A stretch of DNA of 39,194 nt from contig JAKSBD010000628.1 in NCBI GenBank assembly GCA_022361295.1, forward strand, positions 1 to 39,194, written 5' to 3'. Below, piece after piece: positions 17,425 to 25,856 of the stretch. The position numbers and the translations under genes are program-made. Below the pieces are notes generated by a model, which saw nothing but the letters and a program-made list of their open reading frames with translations, was not told the DNA's origin and made no database searches. Source of the DNA: Bacteroidales bacterium (GTDB taxonomy: Bacteria; Bacteroidota; Bacteroidia; Bacteroidales; Marinilabiliaceae). Numbering within the stretch: the first letter of the stretch is position 1; each line of letters opens with the position of its first letter.

Positions 17425-18223
17425 CCTCTGCACTCATTGGGTGCCGGGTGTTGAAGGCATCAACAAAAACGGCTTTTACTGAGCCGATTAGTATTTTTGC
17501 TTCGACAATTATCGGAATACGATTGGCATCATCGGTTACCCAAACGGTCATGTCTTCTCCGCTTTTAAATATGGTTCCTTCTACTAAGAGGGGAGAAAAT
17601 TTTAAGCAATTAAAGTATCGACCATCGCGGTTTTTAATGGTTTCCTTTCCCAGATAACGAATGTAAATGTCATGTATTTCTCCATCAACTACCATGTTGA
17701 TGGGTATTTTTTCATTCTCCTGGTATTGCGAATAGTCAATATTTCGGGCTTTGTAAACCATTGTCAGTAAGTCAAAAGAGCAATCTTTCCATTGCAGGAT
17801 GGTATCACGTTGTACTTCCTTTTCCTTTTTTATGCTTGCATTTATCTGACGGTTATCTCTGTCGAACTGATAAAGGTAATCAGCATGGTAACTACCTTCG
17901 TTAGTGATACGCTTAAATTCATATGGTTCGAGATGAAGTGTATCCACAATGGTTTCAAAAGTGTCACGAACTTTGAACAGAATATCATAAGAAGAATATG
18001 TAGCTCCATGCGCTTTCAGGTGATAAGCAGGTTTGTTATTAACCTTTGTGTCTTCTACCTTAAAAGAAACCTGGCCAGCATTAAGCCAGATGAATCCCCA
18101 ATTGTAGTAGGCATGGTAGTTAACAACTTCACCAGCTTTAAAGGCGGTGTTAATATCATTGCACTGGGCATTGATTTGCAGGCTTAAAGACAGGAAAAGC
18201 ACTGCTGAAAGTAATTTCTGCAT
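17411..18223 (-). CDS. DUF3108 domain secreted protein
   Basis: Exported protein of 270 aa. The signal peptide MQKLLSAVLFLSLSLQINA is followed by Gln-Cys, and the body is a DUF3108-type beta-rich fold (NYHAYYNWGFIWLNAGQVSF near residue 35, then long antiparallel strands). No catalytic motif is visible. DUF3108 proteins are periplasmic and poorly understood. It is the last gene of a three-gene run, 44 bases after the DUF77 gene, and its stop lies inside the end of the convergent HAD gene. Because Cys follows the Gln, a lipoprotein is conceivable, but the INAQC sequence fits signal peptidase I better. Confidence 0.85.
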   Translation of the reverse strand: MQKLLSAVLFLSLSLQINAQCNDINTAFKAGEVVNYHAYYNWGFIWLNAGQVSFKVEDTKVNNKPAYHLKAHGATYSSYDILFKVRDTFETIVDTLHLEPYEFKRITNEGSYHADYLYQFDRDNRQINASIKKEKEVQRDTILQWKDCSFDLLTMVYKARNIDYSQYQENEKIPINMVVDGEIHDIYIRYLGKETIKNRDGRYFNCLKFSPLLVEGTIFKSGEDMTVWVTDDANRIPIIVEAKILIGSVKAVFVDAFNTRHPMSAEVNKK

Positions 18224-18267
18224 AAGAATATTTTAACGGCAATTTGCTATCAAAAACGATGCCCGGA

Positions 18268-18579
18268 CTACTTGTTTACCTCACCAATTTTAGATTCTAT
18301 TGACGCTATTTTGCTACTTATTCGTTGTCCTTTGTTTTTCTGGGCATCAATATTAATGGAGCAATAAACACGATTTGAAACCGGCTCAAGAATATCGTAG
18401 CTTTCCTGAACGATTTTAAGCGCCTGCTCCATGGTGTCAGTTTCAATGGTTGTGCCCATTGGATTTAGCTTATAGCTTACACCACTTTCTTTAATGTGGT
18501 TAATTATCTGACTCACATATTTACTTACGCTATCACCCTTATCTGTAGGGAACATAGCAAAATTAAGCAGTACTGACAT
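18268..18579 (-). CDS. MTH1187 family thiamine-binding protein (DUF77)
   Basis: Small cytoplasmic ferredoxin-fold protein of 103 aa from the MTH1187/YkoF-like DUF77 family. The conserved start FAMFPTDKGDSVSKYVSQII and the middle YKLNPMGTTIETDTMEQAL match the family, some members of which bind thiamine or its parts. Normal members are about 100 aa, so it is complete. Its ATG overlaps the TAA stop of the upstream Big_5 gene by one base (TAATG), a sign of translational coupling. The pairing with an exported Ig-like protein has no obvious explanation. Confidence 0.88.
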   Translation of the reverse strand: MSVLLNFAMFPTDKGDSVSKYVSQIINHIKESGVSYKLNPMGTTIETDTMEQALKIVQESYDILEPVSNRVYCSINIDAQKNKGQRISSKIASIESKIGEVNK

Positions 18580-20402
18580 TATTCTTCTTTTTTCTTTGGT
18601 TTACGGAATTGTCTGGAGAAATTATCAACGTTAAATATCTCAGGATCCCAACTGCCGTGATTATCTTCCCAGTTTTTACGTACATTTAATTTCTTAGGGA
18701 AATAAATCAGTTGTTCTGGTTGAATACGTTCATAGTAATTACCGCTATCCCATTTGCCATTCATGTTTTGATCGACAACAATACGCAACATGTATTCACC
18801 AGGATTAATATAACGGAAACCAATTTTACCGGTTTTATTTCGAATGTATTTCTGCTGTACCACAATATCTTTTCTGTTGATTAATTGAACCAGCCAGTTT
18901 TCCTGAGGATTTAAGACCTGGATACGAATCAGGCCATAACTGTCTAATGATTTAATTGAGAATTGCGCATTTATAGAGTCGTTGTATAAACCATAGATAT
19001 CAAATATGGCAGCAGAGTCGATAATCATTTCGTACCTCACACCAGGTTCCCACTCGCTTTTTATAGTGTAGTTAAGAATTTGGTGTTTGTTGTGAATAAA
19101 CTCAAAGGGCTGTTCTGCCGGTATGGTATCCTTATGATTATATAGTTTTACAGCATTGGTATTAAACTCAGTTGCCGGAGCCGGTAATGAGAAATGAAAC
19201 TGACCAAATACATCCAGTTTGTTTTTAACATTCTTCAATTGTATAGTTGGAATCGGTTCCGGCTCATCGTCCTTTTTACGTCTCTTTTTCTTTTTTTCTT
19301 TGATCTCAAAAAAGTACATGGCTATTGTGTCAGCCTTGGTGTATGGATTATCAAGAGTATCACGCATCGGGTAGCTTATCGAAATAGACAAAGAATCCTG
19401 ATTGTAATAAGTGCTGTCTTTCACCCAGAATGTGACGGTGTCATTTTTGAATGAGCGATCCATGATGAAGGCATCGCTTATATCTTCTTTACCCGTCAAT
19501 GATATTTTAGCATCCTCTTCAAGCGGTCGATTAAAATAGTATGTAAGTTTGGCCCGCTCTTTTCGTTCTTCGCTAACAAGATACTGTTCTTTATAATCGT
19601 GTTGGAATTTAAATAGCTGTATGCTATCAGGTGTATAAACCAGTTTTTCGTAATAGCTGACAGAGTCTGTTTCTAATGAATCAATACGAATAGTATCGGC
19701 AAAAGTGCGGTATTCAAAATCGGGATCAACAATAATGTCAGACCAGGCCATTGCTTCACCAGGCTGGTCGAATTTATTATTGCGGTTGGCATCATCAAGT
19801 GCGTAAATTCGATATTGACCAGGGCTTACATTACGGATGTTAAATCGTCCTAATGAATTAGTTTTGGCCATACGGATGGGTACCAGAGTTTGAATGGCGG
19901 TATCGTTCAGGTTATTATGCAGATAGATAAGAACGCCTTCAGAAGGCGATAGGTCATCAGCATCATATAGGTTTCCAGATACTTGCAATGAATCAATATA
20001 TTCGCCTGTAGAAAATGAGAAGGAGTAGCTTTCCAAAACATTCCCTTCGTTATTGTCAGCAATAGCATCGGCAAAGTCGAGGGTATAAGTGGTGTTGGGT
20101 TGTAAATCCTCTTCAAATGTCACCAATAAACGGTTACCACGCGCTTCAACAATTGGTTGTTTGTTAACAGGTGGAGAAACAATAAATTTGCTTCGGTAGT
20201 CTTTTAACTGAATCAGTTCGTCGAACTCGATATAAATGGTTTTTTCCCGATAGTTTAATGCATTAGCGGCTGGTGTTGATTTAACAACAACAGGAGGATC
20301 TTCATCTTTCAAACCTCCTGTAGGCATTCCTACGTTTGCACAATACCAGAATAATTGAGAAATAACAGCAATTATGGCTAGTTGAGATATCTTTTTCTTC
20401 AA
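18579..20402 (-). CDS. Ig-like (Big_5) domain cell-envelope protein
   Basis: Envelope protein of 607 aa found widely in Bacteroidota. A hydrophobic N-terminus ends in QLFWYC (Cys21), a poor but possible lipobox, followed by MPTGGLKDEDPPVV. Residues about 38-115 form a Big_5 Ig-like domain (KTIYIEFDELIQLKD, NTTYTLDFADAIADN). Beta-sandwich segments follow, one with LGRFNIRNVSPGQYRIYALDD and an Asp-Asn-Arg-Asn-Asn calcium-like loop repeated near the C-terminus (DQNMNGKWDSG). A Lys/Arg-rich stretch, KEKKKKRRKKDDE, lies in the middle. Function is unknown. It starts the run with the DUF77 and DUF3108 genes; a TAAATTTG -7-like box on the minus strand lies at 20426-20433. Confidence 0.85.
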   Translation of the reverse strand: MKKKISQLAIIAVISQLFWYCANVGMPTGGLKDEDPPVVVKSTPAANALNYREKTIYIEFDELIQLKDYRSKFIVSPPVNKQPIVEARGNRLLVTFEEDLQPNTTYTLDFADAIADNNEGNVLESYSFSFSTGEYIDSLQVSGNLYDADDLSPSEGVLIYLHNNLNDTAIQTLVPIRMAKTNSLGRFNIRNVSPGQYRIYALDDANRNNKFDQPGEAMAWSDIIVDPDFEYRTFADTIRIDSLETDSVSYYEKLVYTPDSIQLFKFQHDYKEQYLVSEERKERAKLTYYFNRPLEEDAKISLTGKEDISDAFIMDRSFKNDTVTFWVKDSTYYNQDSLSISISYPMRDTLDNPYTKADTIAMYFFEIKEKKKKRRKKDDEPEPIPTIQLKNVKNKLDVFGQFHFSLPAPATEFNTNAVKLYNHKDTIPAEQPFEFIHNKHQILNYTIKSEWEPGVRYEMIIDSAAIFDIYGLYNDSINAQFSIKSLDSYGLIRIQVLNPQENWLVQLINRKDIVVQQKYIRNKTGKIGFRYINPGEYMLRIVVDQNMNGKWDSGNYYERIQPEQLIYFPKKLNVRKNWEDNHGSWDPEIFNVDNFSRQFRKPKKKEE

Positions 20403-20950
20403 AACAGCTACTTTTTAATTCTTCACAAATTTATATAATAGTTCGATAGTTTATAGTGTGTAGTTAGTATTTTAAATATTAAGCTGAGTTTGATATTTAA
20501 ATCAGAATAGGAATATAAAGAAGTTTTAAGGTTAAAGATGCAAGAGTAATGGTTGTGTTGAGGAGTTTATTTATTCATGTAATTATAAGAAAGCAATAAG
20601 ATGTACTTGCCATGTGAGTGTATTTGTAATGTCAATTGGTTGTGAGTACACTGCAAATATTTCTAGAAATGCCTGCGATGTTGGAACTGGGGCAAGTTAA
20701 TAATTATGCCATTGTAAATACCAAAATAAAAGTTCAGGAGACAAAAGGATATAACTAGATTGGAAGTGCAGATGTTATGTTTCCATAATTACTTTGTAAA
20801 TAGTGTGTTGGTTTAGGATTGGGGATTTTGATTGACCAGATATGGTATTAATTGTGGAGTTTAACAAATGGTTTAAGTGTAATAGCTGTCATTGCAGGCA
20901 CGTTAAAAAATAATAACTTTGTGTTCAGACTCAAAAGTTGACTGTTAGTT
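20403..20950. other. 548-base intergenic region
   Basis: The largest gap in the window, between divergent genes. It holds a possible minus-strand -7 box at 20426-20433 and a strong plus-strand promoter at 20892-20921. An open frame of 54 codons rich in Cys (20536-20700, plus strand) has no good start codon until a GTG at 20614 or an ATG at 20629, and I do not call it a gene. No RNA gene is recognised. Confidence 0.6.
20892..20921 (+). promoter_or_regulatory. Consensus Bacteroidota promoter for the coiled-coil protein gene
   Basis: TTG (20892-20894), a spacer of exactly 19 bases, then TAACTTTG (20914-20921), a full match to the TTG-N19-TAnnTTTG pattern. Transcription would start near 20928, giving a leader of about 20 bases before the ATG at 20951. 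Confidence 0.7.
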
Positions 20951-21838
20951 ATGGAAAATACAAACAAACCATCGTCAAATAAATTAACATACATTATTGG
21001 CGGTGTTGCTGTAGTTATTATTGCTGTATTATTATTCTTCTTTTTAAGTAACCGAAAAGAATATCGTGCAGTTGTTGAAGAGATGACAGAAGAGAAGGTT
21101 TTGTTAACAGAAGAGTTTCAGGAGCTGGCTATGGACTATGATTCGTTGCATAGTAATAATGACACGCTTAACCTGATGCTGGAGCAGGAGCGCGAAAAGA
21201 TAACGCATTTAATTGAAGAAATTAAAACCATAAAAGCTACTAATGCCCGAAAAATAAGGGAGTATAAGAAAGAGTTATCAACTCTGAGGGGAGTAATGCG
21301 TAATTTTGTTATACAGATTGATTCGCTTAACAGGCGTAATGAAGAATTGACAAAAGAAAATATTAAGTACCGGAAACAGCACGATGAAATAGCGCAATCG
21401 TATAAGGAGCTTGAAGAGGTAAAGAAAACACTGGATAAAAAGGTAGAAATTGCCTCACAGCTGGAAACACGTAATATTGAAACGCAAGGACTTAACGCAA
21501 AAGGCAAAACAACCAGGAAAGCCCGGAGTGTATCTAAGATACGTATGTGTTGTACCATTACTAAAAATGTAACAGCTCCGGTTGGAATTAAAACAGTTTA
21601 TGTCCGTATTCAACGACCGGATGAAGCCTTATTGATTACTTCAAAAGACAACGTATTTACATACGAAGATCAGGAAATCAACTATTCAGCAAGTCGTGAA
21701 TTTGAATATGGCGGTGAAGATGTTGATATCTGTGTTTTCTATACTGCAGCCGATGGCGAATTATTGGGTGGTGTTTATAATGTAGATGTTTTTGTTGACG
21801 GTTTTAATATAGGGACCGGCACTTTTGAGTTAAAGTAA
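20951..21838 (+). CDS. Membrane-anchored coiled-coil protein, conserved in Bacteroidota, function unknown
   Basis: Protein of 295 aa with three parts. A short basic tail precedes one transmembrane helix (residues about 12-33, LTYIIGGVAVVIIAVLLFFF). A long coiled coil (about 38-175) is rich in Glu, Lys and Leu heptads and includes KATNARKIREYKKELSTLR. The C-terminal domain (about 190-295) looks like a beta-sandwich (KTVYVRIQRPDEALL, GGVYNVDVFVDGFNIGTGTF). Orientation is probably N-in, with the coiled coil and sandwich in the periplasm. I recall similar proteins as uncharacterised in Bacteroides. It is a single-gene unit, with a consensus promoter and a bidirectional terminator. A structural or spacer role in the envelope is a guess. 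Confidence 0.85.
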   Translation: MENTNKPSSNKLTYIIGGVAVVIIAVLLFFFLSNRKEYRAVVEEMTEEKVLLTEEFQELAMDYDSLHSNNDTLNLMLEQEREKITHLIEEIKTIKATNARKIREYKKELSTLRGVMRNFVIQIDSLNRRNEELTKENIKYRKQHDEIAQSYKELEEVKKTLDKKVEIASQLETRNIETQGLNAKGKTTRKARSVSKIRMCCTITKNVTAPVGIKTVYVRIQRPDEALLITSKDNVFTYEDQEINYSASREFEYGGEDVDICVFYTAADGELLGGVYNVDVFVDGFNIGTGTFELK

Positions 21839-21861
21839 AAAATATTGTTTATAAAAATAAA

Positions 21862-21887
21862 AACGGGAGGCCATTTGGCTTCCCGTT
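21862..21887. terminator. Bidirectional terminator between convergent genes
   Basis: Eleven-pair stem (AACGGGAGGCC with GGCTTCCCGTT, one G-T pair) with a 4-base loop. On the plus strand it is followed by CTTCTTTCC, on the minus strand by TTTATTTTTAT, so it can serve both the gene ending at 21838 and the one ending at 21943. Confidence 0.85.
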
Positions 21888-21942
21888 CTTCTTTCCTGTC
21901 AAGTAGTAATTGTATCCCACTTGCGCCCATTTGTTTTGCTGA

Positions 21943-22395
21943 CTATGCCAGCTGCTTCTTCTTGTAGAAGCCCCCATTTGATTCGGATGTGATATAATCG
22001 TTATCCTCAGTTTGCGATACCATTATCCTGGCCGAAGCTTCAGGATAGTTTAGAAAGCTTTCGTAAAACTTAACCTGCTCAAAGTAGTTAAGCTTTAGCT
22101 TGGTTGGGCTCATTAGAAACCTGCGAGTCCAGAAATTCACAGGATCATACATGTTTACAACCTGTAAGCCTTTAATTTTTAAGAAATAATCAAGCAACAA
22201 CTCCTGGTTGTATTTACCTTTGGTAATTTTAACCAACGATTCTATTATGGCTTCCTTCTCATTATCGCCTTTCGGAAATAATAACTTCTCAAGTTCTTTC
22301 GAGGCATTGCGTTCAGCCAACATGGCTAAGCCTTTTTTCCAGAACCAAAGGCCGGAAACGAGAAGCGTTAATAATGTTATAAGTAGCGTTGTCAT
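21943..22395 (-). CDS. Small membrane-anchored protein of unknown function
   Basis: Protein of 150 aa that I do not recognise. It has one N-terminal transmembrane helix (about residues 2-20, LLITLLTLLVSGLWFW), then a mostly helical, charged cytoplasmic-type domain with KELEKLLFPKGDNEKEAIIESL and an aromatic-rich middle (DPVNFWTRRFLMSP, LNYFEQVKFYESFLNYPEA). The C-terminus is polar and ends in KKKQLA. It is monocistronic, convergent to the coiled-coil gene and sharing its terminator. Codon use and composition look like the neighbours, and the frame is intact, so it is likely a real gene. Confidence 0.7.
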   Translation of the reverse strand: MTTLLITLLTLLVSGLWFWKKGLAMLAERNASKELEKLLFPKGDNEKEAIIESLVKITKGKYNQELLLDYFLKIKGLQVVNMYDPVNFWTRRFLMSPTKLKLNYFEQVKFYESFLNYPEASARIMVSQTEDNDYITSESNGGFYKKKQLA

Positions 22396-22591
22396 TTTGT
22401 CTTAATATAAATCCTACATTTACTGTAAGAGTTGGGTTTAGATAGAATTAACTTCAGAAGAATTTAAATTTTATCTTTGATATGCAATTCCGATTATAGA
22501 TACTGACATAAGACTTAAAGGTTACATTTTTATTGACGAGATGACCTTAATTCAGGATGAATGCCGATAAAATAAGTTTGAAACCGAACAA

Positions 22592-23701
22592 TTACTTCTT
22601 TAAAGGTAAGTCAGGAAGGTTAAAACGATGCACTTGAATAGAATTATTTGTGCTTGTGTTAGGTATTAATCTGTCAGATAGGTTGCTGTGTTTTAAGTTG
22701 TTCTGACTGATAGTTTTAAAGCCGAATAATGCGGTGGCTCTTTGTGCCAGGTATTCCTGTTCAAACTGGCCGGCTGTTGGAATAAGTAGTGCCGTTCTTT
22801 TGCAAACCATTAAATCCATTAAGGTAGAATAGCCTGACCGGCAGATGATATATTTGCTGTTGTATAACAGCTGCTCGTGTTCTTCTGCTGTGCAATGTGG
22901 AAGTAGCCTTATGTTTCCGATCTGTTCAGCTTTTCGGTGAGGTTGGGCAGAAAGTATTATTGTTTTTAAAGAACTGTTTTTTAGCTGGTAAACAAGTATT
23001 TCTTCCAGTTGTGTTCGTTGTGGTTCAGGGCCTGATAATATAACCAATACATCAGTTAATACTTTCGTATTCATATGTGGGTATGAACCTAATCGTGAGA
23101 GAAGACCTGTGAATTTGTACCTTAAGTTTTTTGTCACTTTCGATAAGGACCCCGATAGGTTATTTTTACTTTTTACATCGGGAATCCAGCATTCATCAAA
23201 ACGATTCAGTAAAAATGTACTAAGCATTTTTGTAAGAGGGCGCATCCACGAAAAGTATTTTCCTGCATAAGGATTGGTTTGGTGCGTAATAATGACTGAT
23301 GCTACCTGTTTTGAATATAAACCATAACGATTGTCTGATATGATTAAGTCAATGTTATGTTCTCTTAGTAGGTTATTAACAGCAGAATGTTCTTTATTTA
23401 TTGCCTTGAGAAAATTTGGTATTTGTATTAAGAGTTTAAACCACTGAGTTTGATAATGTGAAAGAGATACATTAAAGCCAGGAAGTGCGAGGCTGTCTAA
23501 TTCCGGAAAAGCATCTTTTAGAACGGACAAAGAAGCCCCTTCACCAGCGAGTATTACATAGTGACCTTGCCTGGTAAGTTCCCTAATGATCGGTATCAGG
23601 CGTGTGGCATGCCCCAATCCCCAATTCAGGGGACTAACTAATATGCGTCGATGTGATTTTGCTTCAGTCACATTACAAATATAAGATAATGCCTGACGCA
23701 A
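22592..23701 (-). CDS. MurG-like glycosyltransferase (GT-B fold)
   Basis: Predicted cytoplasmic glycosyltransferase of 369 aa. The N-terminal half has the glycine-rich LVSPLNWGLGHATRLIPIIREL motif typical of MurG/GT28-type enzymes and the later IDLIISDNRYGLY. The C-terminal half has VILSGPEPQRTQLEE and the sugar-nucleotide site CRSGYSTLMDLMVCKRTALLIPTAGQFEQEYLA. Donor and acceptor are unknown; it is not MurG itself, as the cell-wall gene context is missing. It starts 18 bases after the radical SAM gene and is likely co-transcribed with it. A role in making a glycolipid or a modified surface glycan is inference. Confidence 0.85.
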   Translation of the reverse strand: MRQALSYICNVTEAKSHRRILVSPLNWGLGHATRLIPIIRELTRQGHYVILAGEGASLSVLKDAFPELDSLALPGFNVSLSHYQTQWFKLLIQIPNFLKAINKEHSAVNNLLREHNIDLIISDNRYGLYSKQVASVIITHQTNPYAGKYFSWMRPLTKMLSTFLLNRFDECWIPDVKSKNNLSGSLSKVTKNLRYKFTGLLSRLGSYPHMNTKVLTDVLVILSGPEPQRTQLEEILVYQLKNSSLKTIILSAQPHRKAEQIGNIRLLPHCTAEEHEQLLYNSKYIICRSGYSTLMDLMVCKRTALLIPTAGQFEQEYLAQRATALFGFKTISQNNLKHSNLSDRLIPNTSTNNSIQVHRFNLPDLPLKK

Positions 23702-23719
23702 ACTTAAATGAAGTACCCG

Positions 23720-24499
23720 TTAGCCTGAAACTGAAACAGAAAATCCTGAATCTTCAGCTTTTTGTGCAATAGCTTTTAATGTTTCAAGTGGTACCTTTTT
23801 TAGTGAATTGTATGGAGTGTCGCGCTCTATTGTGTATATCATTACTTTTTCAGGCTGTATATCTTTGAGTGCGTCCAACCATGAACTGATGTCGGCTTCA
23901 GTTGTGTTGTCAATGTCAACACCATTCATCTCTCCGGCCACAAACATAGATTGAATGATTAATTGGCCATTGAAACCTTTTAATTGTTTAATGGTTTTTT
24001 CCAGGTCAAATGGATAATTGGGTTGATCAAGTCGCAAAATGGTTTCTTTCAATCCAGAGTCCAGCTTTTGAATATTGTCTTCTATTTTCAAAAGTGCTTC
24101 AACAACATCGGGCTTATGCAGACGTGAGGCATTGGAAAGAACTGCGATGCGTGCTTCAGGACAAAACTTATTACGAAGCTCAATAGTATCATCAATAATA
24201 CCGCTAAAGTCGGGATGCAATGTTGGCTCACCATTACCAGCAAATGTTATCACATCAGGCTTAAGGTTGTCTTTAAGCATGTTCTGAAGTTTGTTGTCCA
24301 GAGCGGATTTGACTTCCGCGCGCGATGGCATTTGCCCGTTTTTATCACCTAATTCTCCATTTAAACCGCATTCGCAATAAATACAATCGAAGGAGCATAT
24401 TTTGCGGTTAACAGGAAGCAGGTTCATTCCTAAGGAAATACCCAGACGACGGCTGTTGACAGGCCCAAAAACAATTTCATCAAACAAAAAGGTAGACAT
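23720..24499 (-). CDS. Radical SAM domain protein
   Basis: Radical SAM enzyme of 259 aa from the start at 24499. The cluster motif is CSFDCIYCECG (CxxxCxxC, with the Cys residues near 36, 40 and 43) after FGPVNSRRLGISLGMNLLP, a signature of a widespread but poorly understood branch of the family, often annotated as a Fe-S oxidoreductase. Further on are FAGNGEPTLHPDF, the SAM-contact segment, and VLSNAS. The TTG at 24520 would add seven residues but overlaps a TACCTTTG -7 box (minus strand, 24518-24525), so ATG 24499 is chosen. It leads a two-gene unit with the glycosyltransferase. The substrate is unknown. Confidence 0.9.
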   Translation of the reverse strand: MSTFLFDEIVFGPVNSRRLGISLGMNLLPVNRKICSFDCIYCECGLNGELGDKNGQMPSRAEVKSALDNKLQNMLKDNLKPDVITFAGNGEPTLHPDFSGIIDDTIELRNKFCPEARIAVLSNASRLHKPDVVEALLKIEDNIQKLDSGLKETILRLDQPNYPFDLEKTIKQLKGFNGQLIIQSMFVAGEMNGVDIDNTTEADISSWLDALKDIQPEKVMIYTIERDTPYNSLKKVPLETLKAIAQKAEDSGFSVSVSG

Positions 24500-24517
24500 G
24501 CAATTCAAATTTTTTGG

Positions 24518-24525
24518 CAAAGGTA
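24518..24525 (-). promoter_or_regulatory. Possible -7 element of radical SAM gene
   Basis: Minus strand TACCTTTG, 18 bases before the ATG at 24499. The -33 element is weak. It overlaps the alternative TTG start and argues against it. Confidence 0.4.
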
Positions 24526-24662
24526 ATGGAATCTGCTAAAGAATGGTTGTAACTGATGTAAGTCATTATTAACGGAAGGCAATCAGTGTCATCTGTTCAG
24601 GACTGAATTTTCTAGCCGTAATTAAGAGGTAGTGCTTCATTTTCCACAACCAACTAAATTGC

Positions 24663-24670
24663 TATCTTTG
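24663..24670 (+). promoter_or_regulatory. Possible -7 element of the holB operon
   Basis: TATCTTTG, 24 bases before the holB ATG. At the 19-base spacing upstream is TTT rather than TTG. Confidence 0.45.
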
Positions 24671-24694
24671 ATGACTTGAATTTTAGGCTGCTTC

Positions 24695-25816
24695 ATGAAG
24701 TTTAACGAGGTAATAGGACACGAGAGAATAAAGAAACATTTGGTGAACATGGTAAATGAAAACCGTGTTAGCCATGCTCAATTATTTAGCGGACCGGAAG
24801 GCGTAGGAAAAATAAACCTCGCATTAGCATTTGCACAGTATTTAAACTGTCTGAACCGTCAAGGAGATGACTCATGTGGAGAGTGTTCGTCATGTGTGAA
24901 GTATTCAAAATTGATACATCCCGATCTGCATTTTGTATTTCCTGTAGTAAAAAGCACTAAGCATAAAAACCCGGTAAGTGATTCATACCTTAATGAGTGG
25001 CGTCAGTTTGTATTGAATGAGCCGTATTTTAATATACGACAGTGGTTTACTTTTCTTGATGCAGATAAGCAAGGTCTGATTTATAGTCAGGAGAGTCAGG
25101 AGATAATCAAAAAGTTGAGCCTAAAAACTTTCGAAGCAAAATACAAAGTGATGATTATCTGGTTGCCAGAAAAAATGCATGTGGCAGCTGCGAATAAATT
25201 ATTGAAGTTGCTTGAAGAACCACCTGAAGGAACGGTTTTTCTGTTAGTATCTGACAATCCCAATGAGATTTTAGGAACCATTCAGAGTCGTGCACAACGA
25301 TTAAATATTCCAGCTTTGGAAATTAATGAAATTGCCAGAGCTCTTCAGAAAGAATTTGATATTAGTGATGAAGAGAGTGAGCGGTTTGCAAAACTATCAG
25401 TAGGAAATTATGTGGCTGCCAAAGAAATTATCGGGCAGGGAGAAGAGCGAGCCTACTTTTTTGATAAGTTTGTAAGCATGATGCGTTTGGCATATCAGCG
25501 AAAGCTCTTTGAATTAATTGATTGGTGCGACGAAATGAACAGGCAGTCCAAAGAAAGGCAAAAGAATTTCTTTGAATTTGCACTGCGTTTGATTCGCGAA
25601 AATTTTATGATGAACATTCAGGAACAGGATTTATTGTATCTTACACCTGAAGAAGAGAATTTCTCGGCACGTTTTTCACCATTTATTAATGATGGTAATA
25701 TACTGCAATTGAGTGAGGAATTTAGCTTGGCACATTCTCATCTTGAACAAAATGGGAATGCTCGTATTATATTAATGGACTTATGCCTGAAAGTTATAAT
25801 GCTTTTAAAGCAGTAA
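24695..25816 (+). CDS. holB: DNA polymerase III subunit delta prime
   Basis: Clamp-loader subunit delta prime (373 aa), part of the DNA polymerase III holoenzyme. It starts with the family-typical FNEVIGHERIKKHL. The P-loop is GPEGVGKIN, with Ile where an active ATPase has Thr or Ser, consistent with delta prime being a non-hydrolysing clamp-loader subunit. The zinc module has four Cys (CLNRQGDDSCGECSSC). Sensor and arginine-finger-type motifs follow: NKLLKLLEEPPEGTVFLL and IQSRAQRLN. It opens a run with ricT, gldH, trmB and an ATL gene, all on the plus strand with gaps of 40 bases or less, an order I associate with Bacteroidota. Confidence 0.95.
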   Translation: MKFNEVIGHERIKKHLVNMVNENRVSHAQLFSGPEGVGKINLALAFAQYLNCLNRQGDDSCGECSSCVKYSKLIHPDLHFVFPVVKSTKHKNPVSDSYLNEWRQFVLNEPYFNIRQWFTFLDADKQGLIYSQESQEIIKKLSLKTFEAKYKVMIIWLPEKMHVAAANKLLKLLEEPPEGTVFLLVSDNPNEILGTIQSRAQRLNIPALEINEIARALQKEFDISDEESERFAKLSVGNYVAAKEIIGQGEERAYFFDKFVSMMRLAYQRKLFELIDWCDEMNRQSKERQKNFFEFALRLIRENFMMNIQEQDLLYLTPEEENFSARFSPFINDGNILQLSEEFSLAHSHLEQNGNARIILMDLCLKVIMLLKQ

Positions 25817-25856
25817 TAAGTTCACAAGGTCTTTGAGCCTTTTATTTATTTTTTTT

